Shown here one piece after another: positions 30,085-33,424 of a stretch of 33,424 bases of DNA (positions are counted from its first letter, which is position 1; each line of letters starts with the position of its first letter). The stretch comes from a virus, in IMG/VR virus record IMGVR_UViG_3300025085_000096, positions 1-33,424 of that record; one strand, given 5' to 3'. The notes beneath the pieces are model-generated. The model searched no databases and was not told where the DNA came from. It worked only from the letters and a program-made list of their open reading frames with translations. A program made the translations under genes and the position numbers.

Positions 30085-30297
30085 ATGGCTAAGAATGATT
30101 TCCTCAAAAACTTTAAGGTCGGTGAAGATCTTTTAGACGCCCATGAGGCGGCGGCACTCCTGTCAATTCATGTAAAGACTTTCTACAAATGGACAAGTGA
30201 AAAGAAAGATTTCCCTAGAGCCATTGAGTTTAGTCCACGCATGAAGCGCTGGAAGAAGTCTGAGATCACAACTTGGGTTGAGAGCTTAGGTGTATGA
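30085..30297 (+). CDS. AlpA/MerR-like HTH protein
   Basis: A 70-residue protein from ATG 30085 (MAKNDFLKNFKVGEDLLDAH); upstream ATGs at 30061 and 30064 are possible but would overlap the preceding gene, and none has a strong ribosome binding site. The pattern HEAAALLSIHVKTFYKW, FPRAIEFSPRMKRWKKSEIT and TWVESLGV is that of AlpA/excisionase-like winged HTH proteins. With no integrase in view, a transcriptional role is more likely than excision. It overlaps the next gene (ATGA). Confidence 0.75.
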   Translation: MAKNDFLKNFKVGEDLLDAHEAAALLSIHVKTFYKWTSEKKDFPRAIEFSPRMKRWKKSEITTWVESLGV

Positions 30298-30728
30298 GTA
30301 CAGGCGGTGAAATAGTACCGTATGAAACTCAGGCTGACTTCAGCAACGAGGAGCGTGTGGCTAAAATCCTTGCTGATAAATGGCGTTGTGAAATGCAGAG
30401 GAACAAACCTCTCTCTGCGTTTGACTACATCGCTCACAGAGGCGGTAAACCAACCGCCTTTGTGGAGCTTAGAAGGCGATCAATTAGCTTTCATAAGTAT
30501 CCCACAGTCATAGTATCTATAACCAAATTCACATCAGCTAAAACACATACTGATGTCACGGGATTGCCCTGTCTATTTGTGTGTGAGTGGACTGATGAGA
30601 TTGGTTACATAAACTTAGACTGTAAAAAAGATTTTGTTCTATCCGGTGAGGGGTGGAACAGAAGAAATCCTTCACATGAAGTGGAGGTTATTGGTCACAT
30701 CAAGACCAGTGATTTTATACTTTTGTAG
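30294..30728 (+). CDS. Unknown protein, possible nuclease-like fold
   Basis: A 144-residue protein (FSNEERVAKILADKWRCEMQ; FDYIAHRGGKPTAFVELRRR; KYPTVIVSITKF; LPCLFVCEWTDEIGYINL). A helix with a lone D (Asp44 in FDYIAH) followed by a strand with E-L-R (57-59) resembles PD-(D/E)XK-like folds, but the usual Lys is Arg, so activity is doubtful. It is the fifth gene of the recombination operon. Similar proteins occur in marine phages without function. The nuclease suggestion is weak inference. Confidence 0.65.
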   Translation: MSTGGEIVPYETQADFSNEERVAKILADKWRCEMQRNKPLSAFDYIAHRGGKPTAFVELRRRSISFHKYPTVIVSITKFTSAKTHTDVTGLPCLFVCEWTDEIGYINLDCKKDFVLSGEGWNRRNPSHEVEVIGHIKTSDFILL

Positions 30729-30742
30729 AGTAGGAAAGTAAT

Positions 30743-31603
30743 ATGAACTTTAACTTGTATAGGAAAGCAACCAAGGATGTCAGAAGAAACTTGGTTTCCA
30801 GTGAACCAAAGGCTGACATTGTTTTAATAGATCCAGACTTCGCACAGGAACTTCTGAAGCGAAACACCATGAACAGAAAGATATCTCAAGTTCATGTGAA
30901 GAACATTACGCATGACATGGAAAATTCAGACTTTGATTTTAATGGTGATGCGATAAGGATATCAAAGGATGGCGTTCTTCTTGACGGTCAGCAACGACTG
31001 ACATCTATAATAAACTCAAACAAAACAATTCCAACTGTATTTGTTAGAGGTTTAGAAAAAGAGGCAATGGATACCATTGATAGCGGAAGAAAAAGAAAGC
31101 ATTCCGACAGGCTTGCAATAAGGGGTATATCGAATGCAAGTGCTGTTTCCGCTGTTCTTTCAAACCTAGTCAGACTTGGTAAGAGGTATGAAGGATGGGG
31201 CGTGATAACTCATAAACAATTAGATAATGTTTTAGAGTTGCACCCAAGGGTCCTTGATAGTGTGTCTGTCACCAGAAAAGCATTTAGAAATATAGAAAAT
31301 ATCTTAGCAGCCATACATTACATTGGTGTTTATAATAACGATGAAGAAACCGCTAATGCTTTTGTGCAGGTGTTTCGTGATGGTCAGTCTACATATGATG
31401 GTGACGCGGCTGTGTTTGCAAGGAACCATTTAATTGATGACATGGGAAGGCAGAACCCATCATTGAGAATGAAATCAAATTACAGATCAAAGTTTGTTGC
31501 TCAGATGTATAATAAATTTGCTGCAAGGAAATCTGTTACAACTTCCCGCATACCAGCCACGTTTGAAGTCATTGGTTGGGATGCAGACGCGCTTGGAGTA
31601 TAA
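30743..31603 (+). CDS. ParB-like (DGQQRL motif) protein
   Basis: A 286-residue protein. The motif KDGVLLDGQQRLTSI (about 75-89) after DFDFNGDAIRI is that of ParB/Srx-superfamily domains in phage and plasmid proteins (G-Q-[HQ]-R-L). Next comes DTIDSGRKRKHSDRLAIRG, then a helical C-terminal half (LVRLGKRYEGWGVITHKQLD; FRNIENILAAIHYIGVY). The family typically follows recombination or regulatory genes and may bind nucleotides, but its phage role is unknown. The TAA stop is fused to the last palindrome copy, before the operon terminator. Confidence 0.75.
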   Translation: MNFNLYRKATKDVRRNLVSSEPKADIVLIDPDFAQELLKRNTMNRKISQVHVKNITHDMENSDFDFNGDAIRISKDGVLLDGQQRLTSIINSNKTIPTVFVRGLEKEAMDTIDSGRKRKHSDRLAIRGISNASAVSAVLSNLVRLGKRYEGWGVITHKQLDNVLELHPRVLDSVSVTRKAFRNIENILAAIHYIGVYNNDEETANAFVQVFRDGQSTYDGDAAVFARNHLIDDMGRQNPSLRMKSNYRSKFVAQMYNKFAARKSVTTSRIPATFEVIGWDADALGV

Positions 31604-31616
31604 GTTCTATTGAACT
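31603..31616. repeat. Palindrome copy 12, AGTTC-TATT-GAACT
   Basis: Perfect arms; the last base of the TAA stop of the ParB-like gene is its first base. Confidence 0.85.
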
Positions 31617-31685
31617 TATTAGTAAAGTAACCTATAGTGCCTTAACGCGAGGGGTTTGGTCACTTCAATGCTGCTAGATATGAAA

Positions 31686-31714
31686 CCCTCTCAGAGAAAT
31701 CTGAGGGGGTTTTT
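31686..31714 (+). terminator. Rho-independent terminator ending the rightward arm
   Basis: A 10-bp stem CCCTCTCAGA/TCTGAGGGGG (one G-T pair) with a GAAA loop, followed by TTTTT. Upstream at 31649-31657 GAGGGGTTT could pair with the first half of the stem, giving a possible alternative fold. Confidence 0.85.
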
Positions 31715-33424
31715 ATATTCCTTGAGCAATCAGTATTCCCTGACGGGTTATCAGCTTTCTTTGCTCAACCAGTTGCTTGACGATGCGATCCTTTTCATCT
31801 TGCGGCAAACGTGAATCATTCACTGCCGTAATCTGCTGAGAGATCTTCCGTCTTGCTGATTCGATCTTCTTGATTTGCGGAGCAATTCTAAGCTCTGCCT
31901 CAAACCTAGACACGGCACTGTTGATGCGGTCCACGTCACCGCGCTGAGCCGCCTTCTTGTACTCAGCCGTTGCCCTGTTTACCTGATCACGAACCTCAAT
32001 GTATTGAGACACGTCATCCCTGCTGGACACGCTGCGTAAAACCCTACGCATGAACGGGATCTCAGTGGCAATATCCTCTGCGGATTCTGCGGCAGCTATT
32101 CTTGCTGGTGCTTCAGCGGTACGCTGCACAAACCTACCAGCGCCACCCGTGATATAATCGAACCAGAACTCCAAAGAGTTTGGTGACCAATCAATCCACC
32201 CGCTCAGTGTCTCAGTCCCACCCGTCAACTCATTAAGAGCCTGTGTTATGCCAACCGCCGTTGGAGAGGTGTTGTTCCAGTACAGGCTGCTTTGTGATGC
32301 CACCTGATTTGGGAATGCCTTCTTAACAATATCTCTGCCAGAGAAGTCTGTGTTGGTTCCGTACAATGAGATGAAGGGATCAAACACAGTGGGTGCTGCG
32401 AAGTTCAAAAAGCTTTCAGTGCCACCTAGCGGGTTGAATATCTCAAGGGTTGTGCGCCCAATGGATGCTCCGATCTCTGATGGATCTGATCTACCCTGAG
32501 CCATCTTGGCAAAGTTACGCCCGACATTGTGGAAGGCGTTCATGCCGTATGGCATTGGTATGGAAACATACCCACGTCCAAAGGGATCCATCACGTCTGG
32601 CAGCATGAACACCATGTTGTGTTCCAGAATGTAGTCTGGGATTTTGTCGTACTGCTTTACCCCGTCCTCATCCTCATCTGACATCATTGAGTTGATTATG
32701 TCTTGCGTAAAGCCAACAGCTATAACGCCACCCATGATGTTGCGAACCTTCTTGGAACGAGCCAGTGATCTCAACAGGAAGAAGCTGCCCTGCAAGGACG
32801 CATTGTAGAACAGGTACAATGAGTTCAAGAATGCCTTGTTGTCACCACCCTTGCCAAAGTCTACGGTCACACTCCTTGCGGCCTGTGCTGCTCTCTCCTT
32901 GGATACGCCGCGCTTAACAAGAGCATCATAGGTGCTAACACGAATGGCGTTTTCAACGACAAGGTTTGAGTTGTCCATGAACTCTAAGAGCTTCCTGCCC
33001 TTGGCCTTCATCAACCCAAGCTTACCGCTTGCATCAGAGATGTCTGACAGTGTGGATTGAAGGTCAGATATCTGATCCTGTAGTGTGGTCATTGGGTTGG
33101 CAGCACTTGCACCACCGTTTGCTCTGAAGTCTTTGTATATCTTTGCCCACTCAGAAGAATCATCATTGTTTAGGATGGATCTCTTCAGACCTTTTGCTGC
33201 CTTCAGAACATTTCTAATCGTGTCTTTTCTCAGGCCATCCATTTCAAACTCACTGACCTGTATGCCAGCGGCTTGAACGTCACGAATAAAGTTGGAGATA
33301 AAGAACTCTGGGTTCCAAGATGTGTTAATGTTTGACAGGTATCTGTTTACCTTAGCCAAACCTCTGGTGATTGTGGCAGCGTTGCCAGCATCCCAAATGT
33401 TTTCCCCGTTGAATGCACCCGCCA
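31713..33424 (-). CDS. Large polyvalent virion protein, C-terminal part (5' end cut by window edge)
   Basis: A minus-strand frame open to the right edge (about 570 residues visible). The codons upstream of a possible TTG at 33359 are also open and coding-like (GENIWDAGNAATITRG), so it continues outside. The NTSWNPEFFISNFIRDVQAA motif and the helical region after it are typical of LPD38-type domains at the C-termini of very large phage polyproteins, whose other domains vary. A hydrophobic MGGVIAVGFTQDI segment and DVMDPFGRGYVSIPMPYG lie in the middle; the end is coiled coil. Likely an internal or ejected virion protein and the end of the late operon on a circular map. Confidence 0.7.
   Translation of the reverse strand, partial: AGAFNGENIWDAGNAATITRGLAKVNRYLSNINTSWNPEFFISNFIRDVQAAGIQVSEFEMDGLRKDTIRNVLKAAKGLKRSILNNDDSSEWAKIYKDFRANGGASAANPMTTLQDQISDLQSTLSDISDASGKLGLMKAKGRKLLEFMDNSNLVVENAIRVSTYDALVKRGVSKERAAQAARSVTVDFGKGGDNKAFLNSLYLFYNASLQGSFFLLRSLARSKKVRNIMGGVIAVGFTQDIINSMMSDEDEDGVKQYDKIPDYILEHNMVFMLPDVMDPFGRGYVSIPMPYGMNAFHNVGRNFAKMAQGRSDPSEIGASIGRTTLEIFNPLGGTESFLNFAAPTVFDPFISLYGTNTDFSGRDIVKKAFPNQVASQSSLYWNNTSPTAVGITQALNELTGGTETLSGWIDWSPNSLEFWFDYITGGAGRFVQRTAEAPARIAAAESAEDIATEIPFMRRVLRSVSSRDDVSQYIEVRDQVNRATAEYKKAAQRGDVDRINSAVSRFEAELRIAPQIKKIESARRKISQQITAVNDSRLPQDEKDRIVKQLVEQRKLITRQGILIAQGI

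Noticed and set aside
3145-31616. Dispersed palindromes as LexA/SOS boxes
   Set aside because: Alphaproteobacterial LexA sites are direct GTTC-N7-GTTC and Gram-positive ones GAAC-N4-GTTC; here the order is GTTC-N4-GAAC and positions follow stop codons rather than promoters.

Overview
The window is part of a tailed double-stranded DNA bacteriophage genome (Caudoviricetes). It carries a terminase pair, portal, scaffold, major capsid protein, neck adaptors, a collagen-like tail fibre, a primase-helicase, a recombination module and a peptidoglycan hydrolase. There are no ribosomal RNA genes, recognisable tRNAs, housekeeping genes or integrase. The head and neck proteins resemble those common in marine podovirus-like metagenomic contigs (two adaptor-like proteins, no tape measure or tail tube seen). 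The base composition is moderate, so a marine alphaproteobacterial host is a reasonable guess, but host and lineage are inference. Genes run off both edges, and the fragment would fit a circularly permuted genome whose late operon wraps from the left edge to the right edge.

Left arm, minus strand, 16.7 kb down to 1: small terminase, large terminase, portal, a small coiled-coil protein, a GroES-like co-chaperonin, scaffold, two head proteins around the major capsid protein, a rho-independent terminator after the capsid gene, then a tightly overlapping run of small virion proteins. That run includes several very basic proteins and two adaptor-like proteins, and ends in a collagen-repeat tail fibre. 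A small plus-strand cassette (13.17-14.29 kb) of membrane or secreted proteins, possibly for lysis, interrupts this arm between the portal and large terminase genes.

Control region, 15.8-17.5 kb: AT-rich 17-bp tandem repeats upstream of terL, a G-quadruplex motif, a degenerate repeat block upstream of terS (candidate packaging site plus late promoter), about 400 bp of GC-rich hairpin-rich non-coding DNA, then the first early gene.

Right arm, mostly plus strand, 17.5-31.6 kb: small unknown early genes, two with a matching leader hairpin; a MoxR-type AAA+ ATPase paired with a metallopeptidase/VWA protein; HTH regulators; a SleB-type cell wall hydrolase; and a recombination/replication set. That set comprises a PD-(D/E)XK exonuclease, a DUF1071/Sak3-type annealing protein, a small protein with an SSB-like tip, an AlpA-like HTH and a ParB-like protein. 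The primase-helicase, RusA resolvase and one small gene lie on the minus strand inside this arm. No DNA polymerase is seen. A strong terminator at 31.7 kb separates the arm from a minus-strand large polyvalent virion protein that runs off the right edge.

The most unusual feature is a family of 12 short palindromes, AGTTC-N4-GAACT, across the whole window on both arms. Most are fused to or sit directly after stop codons, and single-mismatch variants flank the small terminase gene.
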